Below, one piece after another: positions 11,975 to 24,976 of a DNA stretch of 64,000 nucleotides. Where the stretch lies: positions 1,178,001-1,242,000 of the forward strand of contig JAFEKR010000002.1 in NCBI GenBank assembly GCA_019022495.1, given 5' to 3'. Position numbers and translations under genes: made by a program. The notes beneath the pieces are model-generated. The model was not told the DNA's origin, did no database searches, and was given only the letters and a program-made list of their open reading frames with translations. The stretch comes from Epichloe hybrida (Eukaryota > Ascomycota > Sordariomycetes > Hypocreales > Clavicipitaceae). The first letter of the stretch is position 1. Each line of letters begins with the position of its first letter.

Positions 11975-13471
11975 ATGGCTGCAGTTGACCCTGCAACGAG
12001 GAGGAAAGTCCTGAAGGTGATTGTCGTGTCGCTGTTACTGGACCTGGTAAGCCGATGATGGTCTCTGGTCCATCGATCATGTATTACTTTGCTTTCTCTG
12101 ATGCCAAGACCAGATTTCCTTCACTTTCATTCTTCCGCTTTTCCCCAAGCTTCTAGAATTCTATCGAGACCGCGAGGCGCCATCCTTGACCGCTGGCGGA
12201 CCCCCAACCCTGCTGCAGCAAGTCCTCGGGGGGCTGAACCGATACAAAGCCTCGTTTTCACGACCCATCGATTCGCGCTATGATATCGTTCTACTTGGCG
12301 GGGCCATGGGTTCGTTGTTCTCGTACGCTCATGCCAGCATCCACGTCCAGTCAAAAGAGGCAGCCATGGCGCTACAGAACTGACCAGGTCTTCTAGGTTG
12401 TTGCAGGCGATTGCATCCCCGCTCATTGGCCGACTATCCGATCGATACGGCCGACGTACCGCGCTCCTGACCTCGATGTGTGGGAATGTGCTCTCCGTCT
12501 TGCTCTGGCTCGCTGCGGTTGACTTCCGGACCTTCGTCGCAAGTCGCGTGGTGGGCGGCCTTTCCGAGGGCAACATCCAGCTGTCGACTGCCATGGCGAG
12601 CGACATATCTGATGAGTCTTCGCGAGGCTCTACCATGGCCATAATCGGAGCATGCTTCTCCATTGCCTTTACCTTCGGCCCAGGACTGGGGGCTTGGTTG
12701 AGTACCAGGTCCTTCGTGGCCGCCAACCCCTTCGCCACCGCCGCAGCGTTCAGTCTCGTTCTCATCGTCACTGAAACGATCTATCTGTATTTCAGTCTCC
12801 CGGAGACGCTGCCATCTTTGACACGGAAGGGCGACCAAGGCGCCAAGAAAACGGCCAAGACCCCAGAGAAGCCCGCTCGGAGAACCAACTCGCATCTTCT
12901 GCTCAACGCAGTGCATTTCTTCTTCTTGCTCTTCTTCTCCGGCATGGAAAGCTCCCTTTCCTTCATGACATATGAGCTCTTCACTTTCACGTCGGGCAAG
13001 AACGGCAGACTTCTGGGGTACATCGGTCTTGTGGCGTCTGTTCTCCAAGGCGGCGTTACCCGGCGATTGCCTCCACTGCTGTCTGTGCGAATCGGGGTGC
13101 TTTCTTGTCTGACGGCCTTCTGTCTCCTGGGTCGTGTAAGCACCATTGGTGGGCTGTACGCCGCGGCAACCTGTCTTGCCATGACCTCTGCCACGGTGGT
13201 CACGGGGTTGAACGCCCTCAGCAGCTTTGAGGCCCAGGAAGATGAACGCGGTGCCAAACTGGGCATCCTGCGAAGCTGGGGACAGCTTGGTCGGGGCTTG
13301 GGCCCGCTTCTGTTCACCAGCGTGTACTGGTGGGCTGGCAGAGAGTATGCGTATAATATGGGAGCGATGGGTATCGCCTTGGTTTCGGCAGCTGTGATCG
13401 TGGGGCTCAAGACACCAGCGGGGTCCATCAAAGCTGCGGTTGGCGGTAAGGCTAATGGCAAACATCAGTAA
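11975..13471 (+). CDS. MFS transporter, MFSD10-like
   Basis: Three exons, 11975-12046, 12114-12322 and 12397-13471, give 451 residues. The protein starts with a short basic tail and a first helix (VLKVIVVSLLLDL joined to ISFTFILPLFPKLL). After the second splice comes GGAMGSLFSLLQAIASPLIG followed by the MFS signature loop RLSDRYGRR. A charged cytosolic loop (residues about 255-280, Lys-rich) separates two sets of roughly six helices. The layout, with LEFY after helix 1 and the YDIVLLGGAMGSLFS segment, matches animal MFSD10 (TETRAN) organic-anion transporters and their fungal orthologues better than fungal drug-efflux families. It is probably an organellar or plasma-membrane exporter with substrate unknown. 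A co-operative role with the upstream P450 is possible but not shown. Confidence 0.9.
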
Positions 13472-15765
13472 TGAGTTCGGCACACTCGCCTGGAAAGCCA
13501 TTCGTTAATGAAGCGAGGTCCGAGCCACGCTGTACGGCAAACAAAATCTATACAAGGGAAAAAAATACTACTTCGAGCCCACTGGATCACACCATACATG
13601 GGAGCAGGTTAAATAATAACAACCCACTGTGACGAGCAATTTGAGGGCCATGTTCTGGATAGTTGGGATCGTGCATAAAAAAAAATACATTGAATTCTCC
13701 ATGCTCCCTTGTAGTATTGATCTTTTGTATTATACGTCACAAAGAGCCCGCACCCGGATTTGCACCAGGGTCCTTGGCTGTCGCCGATTTACTAGGAGAC
13801 CAACGAGTTGCTCTTCACTCTGTACGGGCGTGTGTGTTGGGCACTCGGCTATGTCCCAGGAGGACGCTGAGGTTGGGAAAGAATCGTGATTATTGTACGC
13901 TACGTGTGTTTGTATGCGTACATGTATGGGTGGCGTGGTATAGCTAGTGATTTGAGGTGGACGATTCATGGTCATGGCTATGAACCAATCCAAAGGTGAG
14001 GTGAGGATGGTGAGGACCAATGGCATCGACGACCTCACTTTTGATTTGGTCGAGTCCGTGGTTTCTGCCGTGCCTGGAGTGATTACGGGCCACGCATGGA
14101 GATGGATTGATGTTGATATTTCACACACTGGAATTTGAGTTGCCAACGCAGCGCAGGGAAGAGAGGTTCCGATGCCGGGGAGGCAGGCATGACGAAAAGA
14201 AATCTCGCCGATGACTCAAGTGTGAGTGAGGCGCTAGCTGCAATCATCAAGAGCAAGTGCTTTTGATGGTGGATTTTACGAAAACCAAGAAACAAGTGGC
14301 AGGTAATGATAATGCGGGACAGACCAAGTCAGCGTGGTCGGGCCTCAGTTGTGCAGATTTTCTGATTTGCCAATATGCTCAAGAAAAATAATCGATGCAA
14401 GTATGGAACCAATTCCCACCCACCCAGAACTGCCAGATCCGAATCCGCCGCGAGATGACAACATCTGCAACGAAAAACAAACGAAGCTCTGCTGCGGTGC
14501 GGTGGCGACGACGGATGGTGGGGCATGACGTTTGAGGGGCGAACCTGAGAAGAAAAGTCGAGGCGCGGGGCCGGGTCTGACCCTGCGGTGGTGCGATCCA
14601 GCAACAACAAACAAGAAGGAGCTTCAGAAGCGCAAAAGTCTAGCTGGCCGTTCGGGCACGCAGTCGTGGTCGCAATCAAAAAGACCGGGATTGACGACTG
14701 CAAAGATTCTACGGACTAGATACACCCCTCATCATAGACCATGAGACATGGTCGAATCATCGGCAGGCACCTTGCGATAGACAAAACGATCATTTGTCGT
14801 GACTCATGCCGGAGAGCCCAAGGACTTGACTGGATGCGGCGCGGCCAGTTCTACACACCTTGTCCTGGTAATTTTTTTTCCCTCTCTCTTTCTTGCTTGG
14901 GGCTGTCTGTGGAGGAGGGGTTGGGCAGGCAAAGCCTCCGTGAACCAGTGAAAACTGATGAGAGTGGTCTGCTTTGCAAAAGTTTTCTGGGTCGCCGTCA
15001 ATTTTTCTTTCTCCCTCTCCCACGAGTTCCAGCCTCGTCTCCACTTTGTACCTACTATCAGATAGCATGTACTTCGTACCTCTCTGCATGTTCGGCGCCA
15101 GCCCCAACCAAGTTGAGGCGCTCTGATGGGCGTTGCGACAGCTTTACTGGAGGTCGAACAAAACGCTCATGATGGGGCTTCAGTCGATGATCGAGCATCT
15201 GCATCTTCAGTATCTCTACTGAAACATTCAGACTCTCACGAAACCAACATGTATGCCTTGGCCAGGTGAACTGATAGGGCATGACTCCTCGGCACATGGT
15301 AAATGGAAAGCAATGAGCCAAGTCAGCTCTTTTGATTGGCTTGCGCCACGCACAACCGGCGCTAAGAAAATAAAATCCTGCAAGTGAGTGCGAGGCAGGG
15401 GAGAAAAACCTCTGGCTTGTTAGGGCTGGGCCGGTCCCGGTCACAGAGGGTGAATTCAGTCTGGTTGCCCCGCGCCGCAGCCAGCACACCAGACAACTCC
15501 ACCCCCTCCCTCCGCTCGCCTTTTTAAGTCCTCTTCTCCCACCACCACTTTGCGAATTTTTCTCCCTTTTCGCTCTTCGTCTCGCATACCCGGTTCAAGC
15601 ATCCGATCTGCGAATTTGTACGTTGGCCTTCATCACGATTCCATCTCATCATAAATTTTGTCGATGGTGATGTGACACAACGCAACAGTGACTAACTTGA
15701 TTGACAGTATCCTCCGTCAAGCCAACTCACAATACCAAAACCTTCACATTCTTCACTCCGCCAAG
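13472..15765. other. Intergenic region and TEF1 promoter
   Basis: No protein gene is supported. A tRNA-like fold on the minus strand at 13746-13829 is described under findings. The right end is the TEF1 promoter: pyrimidine-rich blocks at about 15500-15600, a TTTTTAAG box at about 15520 and probably a leader intron (GTACGTTGG near 15617 to GACAG near 15708), as is common in strongly expressed fungal genes. Confidence 0.5.
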
Positions 15766-17648
<1,883 letters not shown>

Positions 17649-18188
17649 ACGACACAATACATCGTTGAGTTCTTGTGGTGTATACGCGGCTGGATTCCGG
17701 GATGTAATGTTGTCTTTCACTTCTACGACGAAATGAACTACTTTGCTATGGACAAGCAACTCGGCTATTTGTCTAGGTGGCACACGTAATGAGAAACAGG
17801 GTTTTATTATGGTTTTCATGATGTGCTAGGAAGTAAAAAAAACTTAGAGTCTAGAAGTGATTCCAATGAACAAAAAAATTGGTCAATGTTTTTTTTTTTT
17901 GCCTACGCCTGTGTGATGTGTCTACGAAATGCATGCATGATTGGATTGGGTGCAATGTATACTGCTCCGGAAACATAATGTCGCTTTACGCAAAGGCTCC
18001 ATCAGGTGAGTTGGTGCTGTCATGTTTGAAGTGGGCAAGGCTCTACAACTCGAAGTTATCGCCAAGTCAACCGCACGCGCATCTGTGCCATCCGTCTCTA
18101 CCATTCGTCAGCGGGTGCCGATTTTTTTTTTGCTTCTATTGGCAGCCATATGATACACTAATATACAGTAGATACTCAACCTTGCTCA
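17649..18188. other. Convergent 3' region between TEF1 and the SLS1-like gene
   Basis: AT-rich stretch between two converging genes, with T runs at about 17888-17900 and 18122-18131 and no coding signal. It holds both polyadenylation regions. Confidence 0.6.
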
Positions 18189-21041
18189 TTAAGTCTTGTC
18201 CGAAGACACGTTTACCGCAGGAAAGTGAAGCGTGGACGACCCACGTTCTTCACCTTCCCTGACGCCATCCTCGACATTGGGTTCCGCAGCATCCTCGCCT
18301 GTCTTTGAACCAGATACTTCCATATGACGCCGAGCATCATCATGGTCCTCGTCCAACTCATCGACATCATCTTCCTCTGGCCCTGGTCCTGGCCCGGACG
18401 ACGTGTCCTCCTCCGTATCCATCATGTCCCGACTGAACTGTTCATGGGACCTCTCCTGCATGAGCTTGTAGCCCTCGTCCCATGAGAAATGGGCCCCGGA
18501 CGCAGTCTCCCCCACTAGCTTCAAGAATCCCGCGAGCTTCTCCTGTGCTGCAACGATGCTGCTGTCGTCTTGATGCGTCCCTGCTACGAGAGACAAGCTC
18601 TGCTGCTGGCCTCCGTGATGGCCTGCCTCGATGCTGCTGTACCGAAGGGTGTGACCTTGCCATGCCACGTCGATGCTCTGGTGGATCTCCAAGCCCATGA
18701 ACATGTATTCAACATCTGTGGTCCCATCCAGAGGAGCGGCGCTGTTTTCGGCGGACAACCACTTGTTGGGGATGGAGAACATCGTCCGGCTCGGGGTGCG
18801 GAGCTCGCCTTGCAGTAGATTGAACTGAGACGCGTTCAGGAAATTCTGCAGCGACGCCTGGCCGCTGTCGAGTGGGAGGAGGCGTGTTTGGGTAAGACGG
18901 ACGTCTACGCTCTCGCCTGGAAGGAGTATGTCGGTTTGACGCCAGGGAATGACTGCTTCGAGGACGGCCGTGTCGGGGAGAGAGAAGCTTGACAGGTCGG
19001 CGAATGGGTTGACTGGCATGCGGAGGCGAACCTGGGGGATTGCGATGCCGCTTGAACTTTTGGCGGAGTCGTCTGATGCGAAGTGGAGGACGATTGCTGT
19101 TTTCTGGGCACTAGAGATTTCGGCATCGGCCGTGACGAGAGTAAGGGCTGCGGGATGCGGGATGCGAGTTGAGAGAATTCGTCTGGTTTTGCCTGACCTG
19201 ACGGCCCGAACACTCGGCTCAGTGTGTAGAACATGGCCAAATGTGGCTACGACTTCGGCACGTTCGTCCGCGGCCATGGCTTCTGGCTGCTGTGCCAAGG
19301 CAACGCTCTCGGACAAGTTGAGGGCACGTTTCACGATGTCGACGGGTTTACCGATGGGGTTGACATGTCGGTGCCACTGTCGCAGCTTGTCTCTCCATGA
19401 CATGCCTCGCTTTTCTCGCTGGTGGGTCAGGAACAGGCTTTTCTTGGACTTGGAGTACTTCGTCCCTGGTATGACGTGAACTTGTGTGGCATGCGGCGCA
19501 GTTTGTCTGCCAACTAGTAACCTCAGAACAATATCGGCAGGGCCTTCTACCTGCCCAGTCGACAGGTCGGATTCAGCTAGCCATGAGATGCAGAGCTCCT
19601 AAGAACATCGAGAGTTAGCTAACTGCGCACCAGTCAATCTTCATGTCAGATAAGCCGTACCGAACGCTCTGGATCATACTGCAAGGCCGTGTTGGTAATT
19701 TTCGCTAGCTCGTCCAGCACTGGCTCAGTGAGATTCTCTGGTTCGACCTGCTCCACGGATGTAGTTTGCGACTTGATTGTGTGAACAATCTCATCCAAGC
19801 GGTTCAGCATCGTGGTGACGGTGGACTTTGCAGTGTAGATGCCGAGCTTGCATTCTTCAGGCCGGGTGCTTATGCGTTCGGCGTTGTTCGACCTGTCTAG
19901 AAAGTCATTGCTGAGGCGTTCGATAATGCCACTCGAGGGTCCTTGGGTATTCGATTCCTGTTAGTTCGTGTACATGACTTTGGAAAGAATTGTAGTCATA
20001 CTGACTGGTGATTAGCTGGAAGACAGTAGGCTGTAGCCAGACTACCGTTCTTCCCAGTCCTTCAATGTGCTCCTGAATTTCTAGTTTCCACTTTACGCTC
20101 AGAATCATCGCGGCTTGCTGCTCCTTTCGCTTCAACGCCCCCCATTGATTCGGTTGAGCGGCAATCCAGGGGCTCTGTTTGAGGATCCAAGGATAGCCTG
20201 GGCCGTTCTCGCCTTCCCAGACATCGTCCCATTTCCCGCGGTTGAGGTAAGTCACCAGCTGCTCTTGGGTAAAGCCATCAACAAGCCGCGCCACCAACTT
20301 GTCAAAGTCGACTCTTCTCACAACAGTCGCGTCTCGAGGCCGTATCTCTTCAATGTTCTGCCATACTTGGTCCGAGACATCTGACTCGTCGGATTCTCGA
20401 GGAAATACAGACTGCCAATCTACCGGAATGCCAGTACCGGCTCGCTCGTCCTCTGAAAGGGGGATTGGCTTGCTGGGTCTCTTCAGCCTGTTCGGGTTTT
20501 TGATGATGATTGCTTCGACGGGCTTGCCCAGGGCGTCGACGCCGAGGCTTTGGCGGTTCACGAGGTCGTGGCGGAACGTTTTTGCGTTCGGGTTCGTTTT
20601 GGGGTTCGAAGGTAGGGAAGTAATTTCGTCGCCCTCACGTACGGTTTCTGGCAGGATGTTGTTCTCTACGAGAGTTTCGGAAGCCTCGTAATTTTTTCCT
20701 CCGACAAGGTGAGCAACTTCCGTGTCTTGAGTGGGCTCAATCTCCCACTCCGCCAACTCTTCTTCATCTTTGCCTCGAGGTCGGCCCTTGCCTTCCAACT
20801 GGCCTCTTCGTTTCCTCGAAGGACGTTTGCTTTTGGAGTCGGATCCAGTGGCATCGAGTGCCCCTGAGATGAGCGCCTCTATCCTTTCCTTGCTCCGAGG
20901 CGAGAAATCGGAGGCGAGTCGTCGCTGCGGCCGTCCATCGAGCCTTGGTGGATATCTGATCGGGGAGGCAATCGCTCGCTGTGATATCCCCAGCCGGCAG
21001 ACCAGACAGATGCGCGGCAGCTGCGCGGCCCGTGAGATCAT
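18189..21041 (-). CDS. SLS1-like mitochondrial inner-membrane regulator
   Basis: Three exons on the minus strand, 21041-20006, 19941-19661 and 19598-18189, give 908 residues. The N-terminus is Arg-rich and poor in acids (MISRAAQLPRICLVCRLG), a likely mitochondrial presequence. A basic low-complexity stretch (KRPSRKRRG) follows. The middle contains the segments FTQEQLVTYLNRGKWDD and AAMILSVKWKLEIQEHIEGL, which resemble fungal Sls1-type proteins that sit on the mitochondrial inner membrane and act in expression of mitochondrial mRNAs. The tail is acidic and probably disordered. The first intron must use the CCCAAG acceptor: the nearer AACAG lies only three bases from the CTAAC branch site and breaks the frame. 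The family name is from memory of motifs. The gene diverges from NSE3 with about 320 bp between start codons. Confidence 0.7.
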
Positions 21042-21361
21042 TGATGAGAGGGTTCAAAGACTGCGAGAGATTGAAGACATGTTGTTTCGCCCTCTCGGCG
21101 CATTGGCAGCATCACAAGAGCAAGGGGGGGGGGAAACAGCTCCAGGAAATTTGCGACCACGTCGGCTTATCGATAAGCGTATGTGGACGGTGGAGCTTGA
21201 TGCAAACGCGCTTCCGAGTTGCATCGCGCGTTGGCCTGTCTTTCTCTTCACTACTAGGCTGCTGCCCCGCCAACAAGTCAAGTCTTTTCGTTGATCGTGA
21301 CCGGGGAACAGTGATTTCGTTCAATTTCCATTCTGTGCCAAATTTTTTGCCAATTTCTGCA
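21042..21361. promoter_or_regulatory. Divergent promoter, SLS1-like gene and NSE3
   Basis: A 320-bp space between two outward-facing start codons, presumably serving both genes. It has a G run at 21124-21132 and a short TTATCGATAA palindrome near 21168-21177. No TATA box is evident. Confidence 0.5.
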
Positions 21362-22474
21362 ATGCCTCCTTCCGCAAGGAGAAGACGGCCGGTAAGCTGA
21401 TTCGTGCCTACACTCTCTGGACTGAATCTAAAGTCTATGTTTTAATATCCCAAGACGGATGATGAGGAAATGGAGGACGAACCTCGACCGCGACAAAGGC
21501 CGAATAGAGATCAATTTTATCAAGAAGCTGGATACGACTCTGATGAGGGGATGGATGGGGAAGGACAAGCCGGGAGCAGGGCCGATGAGCAAATGGCAAA
21601 GAAGCTTGTACGATATGCTATTTCGTGTGAATATTCACGGACACCCATACGCCGTGACGGGATCAAAGAACGAGGTAATAGAAAAAAAAAAAAAAACATC
21701 CGAACCTCCTATCCGAAAGGCTCCTCAAACTTACGTATTGTCTCCCAAGTGCTCGGAGATCAAGGCCGATCGTTCAGGAGGGTATTTGCCCTTGCGCAAA
21801 AGCAGTTGAAGCACGTGTGGGGAATGGAACTAAGGGAACTGCCGGTCAGGGAGAAAATGTCCCTTCAAGAGAAGAGACAAGGTGCGTAAAACATGATGAA
21901 TCAAGTGAACATGGAGCGTGGCAGTTGACGAATTACCACAGCTATGAGAACCAACTCACAACCCAAGATCGGTTCGGGAGCGTACATATTAATATCCACA
22001 TTGCCCAATGCATATCGAAGCGCATCGATACTCACACCTTCAAGGATAACGGGCGCAGACGACGAAGCAACCTACGTGGCATTCTACACCCTGGTCGTGT
22101 CTCTGATATGGCTCAACGGAGGCGAGCTAAGCGACCAGAAGCTGAAGCGGTACCTGCTGCGGCTCAATGCCGACCAGAATGTGTCGAGCGAGAAGACGGA
22201 AGTGACGTTGAAAAGAACGGAAAGACACGGCTACGTGATCAAAAAGATTGAACGACCTCCTCTGGGACAAGATGGAGACCAGACGATTACCTGGCACGTT
22301 GGACCTCGGGCAAAAGAAGAGATTGGGCTTGACGGGGTGATGGGTATGGTGCGAGAGGTATATGGGGGCTCGGACGATGACTTGGAGAAGAAACTGAAAG
22401 CGAGCCTTGGAATTAAGGAGACGGGGAACGCCAGAGAGAATCCAGATGAAGGGCAGGCAAGTGGTAGGCGATAA
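21362..22474 (+). CDS. NSE3: SMC5-SMC6 complex subunit Nse3 (MAGE domain)
   Basis: Four exons, 21362-21391, 21455-21674, 21750-21881 and 21942-22474, give 304 residues. A disordered Arg/Asp/Glu-rich head is followed by a MAGE homology domain: KKLVRYAISCEYSRTPIRR, then a winged-helix segment with FALAQKQLKHVWGMELRELP, then the second wing ATYVAFYTLVVSLIWLNGGE and LKRYLLRLN. Fungi keep a single MAGE protein, Nse3, which with Nse1 and Nse4 forms the head-proximal subcomplex of SMC5/6 in recombination repair and replication-fork stability. All three introns are needed to keep the frame and each restores expected motifs. The C-terminal 40 residues are charged and probably disordered. Confidence 0.9.
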
Positions 22475-22745
22475 CGGACTGGAAATGGAGGAGGCGAGTA
22501 ACATGTAGTAGATAGGGATATCAGAAATGTAGCGAGCTTGGAGCTCAAGCCAACGTTGATTTTGACAGAATAATGAACTGATGAGTAAACGTAACCATGA
22601 CGAAACCATATTTGTATCCCCGCACCCGCGGGTTATCACCACCAACAAACGCCCATATAAATGCACACAAATGTCACGCCAACACCCATCAAACTCCATG
22701 CACATCCTTTGAAAATTCCTGAAAAAACTCTCGGCTTTAACATGT

Positions 22746-23135
22746 CTAGTCTTCTCGTGGTGGAGGTGGCCCTGCCGGCTGGACCATTTTCTTTTTTTTC
22801 CAGCATTGATCGTTGGCATTATTTCGCACATTGCTAGTTTCATTCACTACCGGGGAGAACGTACCCGAATCATCCTGGCGCGAACCTTGACCAAGGGCTC
22901 ATTCTCTGCGAGAGCAATATACGCGAGAAGTGGTCGATGGCCTGCAATAGAGGCATATGTGTCGCGTTGAGCGTTTGTCCGCCATTCCCAGCTCGTGGTG
23001 TCGGGGTGGCCTGTTCCAATGTATTTGGCCTGAAGGCGCTCGAGTTCTTGTTGGGTACGGAGCTTGTCAGCCTATTCTTGTGGTTAGCTATGGCCTTAAA
23101 ACTGGGCAGTGTCTTGATGAATTCGAACGTACCAT
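22746..23135 (-). CDS. SF3B5: Splicing factor 3b subunit 5 (SF3b10)
   Basis: Easy to miss, because it is cut into three small exons: 23135-23133 (only the ATG), 23071-22865 and 22790-22746, giving 84 residues. The middle exon reads ADKLRTQQELERLQAKYIGT, then GHPDTTSWEW, then YIALAENEPLVKVR. The last exon encodes KMVQPAGPPPPRED and a stop. This matches the roughly 85-residue SF3b10/SF3B5 family throughout (ERLQxKYIGTGHxDTTxWEW, ALAENE, KMxQPxGPP). The protein is part of the SF3b module of U2 snRNP, which recognises the intron branch point. Intron 1 starts directly after the start codon and has a CTAAC branch site; intron 2 ends in a purine-rich AAAAAAAAG acceptor. It converges on NSE3. Confidence 0.93.
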
Positions 23136-23598
23136 TTTTTATTTTATTATTTTATTATTTTTTGAGTGCGAAGAGACGGTCGGGATGGACGTCAGGGTGT
23201 CTGTCACAAAGTAAAAGTCCGTACGAGGTAAAAACGTTCGTCAGAAGTTCGCGGTGGGGCGAGTCGCTTGAACTTCGGGCATTCGAATAAACCTTCCCAC
23301 GGCACGGGTTCATCACCTTTATCGCCGACGGCTCTACATGTTATTTTTTCAGGCTTTTCATCTGGAACAACTTGAATGATTTACCCACCCTTTTACAACG
23401 GTACCCCCTTGTAACGTGAACGAGTCGTCTTTTCCCATCGAGTCAAAATCTAACCACACAACTCACTTCACGCCTCTCCAACCTTCTACAACGCTGGCCG
23501 TAGATTATTGATCTCTCACGGCATGTGGCTATGGCCAAATCCTAGAGAAGGGACTTCTGCAACGCCACGGGAGAAGAGCGGGGGCTCATCCATCGACC
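23136..23598. other. Divergent region between SF3B5 and the Cys-rich protein gene
   Basis: 463 bp between two outward-facing genes. It contains a (TTTTA)n-like tract at 23134-23163, which lies in the SF3B5 leader. No coding signal. Confidence 0.5.
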
Positions 23599-24976
23599 AT
23601 GGGCACTCCGTCGAACCATTCCATGCCAGAGCACTGGACGGAGCTCAGTGTTTCAAAACGGCAAAAGGCGCTCTGCTTGGAGCAAGTTACGGCTTTGAAA
23701 AAGTCGTGCAAGCAGAACGGCGGCAAGGACAATGTGACGGATTGTCAAGAGTGCTACGGGAAATTGATGGACAGGCTACGGTCAAGGTACAGCGACAGCG
23801 AGGAAAGGGAATGGTTTGCTCAACGAAGAGCGTTCTTGCACGAGCTTGACGGCCTTTTCCAGGACGCCAAGGATGGGAAGCGGAGCATCAAGTCTATTGA
23901 AGCCAGGATTGAGTCGGAAAAGGAAGCGTGGTATCGCTGGGTTCTGAGAAGATACCCGGAATTCATTGCGGTTTCCGACCGCGGCGTCAACCAGGATGAG
24001 CTCAGGGGGATGCTTGACGACCCAGACCGATCACGCGAGGAGCTGGTACAGACCATGCTGGAAGGCATAGGGAGGCCACCGGACTGGCCGTCTGGCGTGG
24101 ACGAGTTTGCGGACAAGGTTGGTGCGACGAAAGACGGCGGAGAACTGAAAAGGCTGTACATGGCAGAGTTCTTCATCAATCAGTCGACTGGTCAGGTTCT
24201 GGAGAATGCCGAAAGGTACCTGGAGGAATATAAAAACAGCGAGAGCATGGCCCTGGAGGATATCATGGACAAGATTGTCCAGGATCTTCAAAGGAGCAGA
24301 AGCGCGCAGCCGCAGCGAGACAGCCACAGGAGGAGGCTGGACGAGCTGCGGAGGGCCAAGACAGCGTTTGAGCAGAACAGAATGCAGGCCAAGAGCCTCA
24401 AGGGAGCTCAAGCTGGCAGTGTCAAGGCCGAGCTCTACGACCTCCCACCCTGCCTGGTCTGCGGGGGGGAAGTGTCCGCCAGCGACGTATTCTCATGCGC
24501 CGTTTGTCAAGCCTTGGTGCAAGCTGGAGGCGATGCCAAGCTGACGGTTTACTGCTCCGAGGAATGTTACTCCACGGGCCATGTAAGTGAAAGAAGACGT
24601 ATCCAAACGCTTCACGGTAAAACTTTTGATGCTGACTCGGGACACACAGGATGGTCACGTCGACTCAGCACACGACTGCGAAGCAGGCAACGACTGTGTG
24701 CAATTGAGTGATGAAGATGTGGAGATGGACATGGGCGACGGGACGTCGACAACGGTATGTTGCAACGAATGTCTCGAGCGGAAGCAAGCAACGCTGTACT
24801 GCTCGGAACGATGCGCCGTTGCCAATATAGCCAAGCATCGACTTGGCAAGCACGGAGCCAAGACAGCAGACGAAGAAGAAGCACGGGGGCTCGTACTTGT
24901 CAATCCACTGCAGTCATTCGTGGAGGCCACTTTGGCAGGCCAGAATCCGGGGTTGAAAATGACGCCAATGGCTTGA
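23599..24976 (+). CDS. Cys-rich (MYND-like) zinc-binding-type protein
   Basis: Two exons, 23599-24582 and 24650-24976, give 436 residues. The N-terminal 270 residues are highly charged and mostly helical, with coiled-coil potential around 200-275. Two Cys clusters follow. The first (from residue 285) has CLVCGG, CAVCQA and YCSEECYSTGH. The second (from about 365) has CCNECLERKQATLYCSERC and two His. The YCSxxC pattern is that of MYND or treble-clef fingers, which bind peptides rather than DNA. The intron falls just after the first cluster; read-through would lose the second. Function is unknown to me, and a scaffold or regulator is only a guess. Zinc binding is inferred from Cys/His spacing. 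Confidence 0.85.

Noticed and set aside
12434..13501. 355-codon minus-strand ORF across the MFS gene
   Set aside because: Antisense to a clear transporter; no domain, and it covers the real exon almost exactly.
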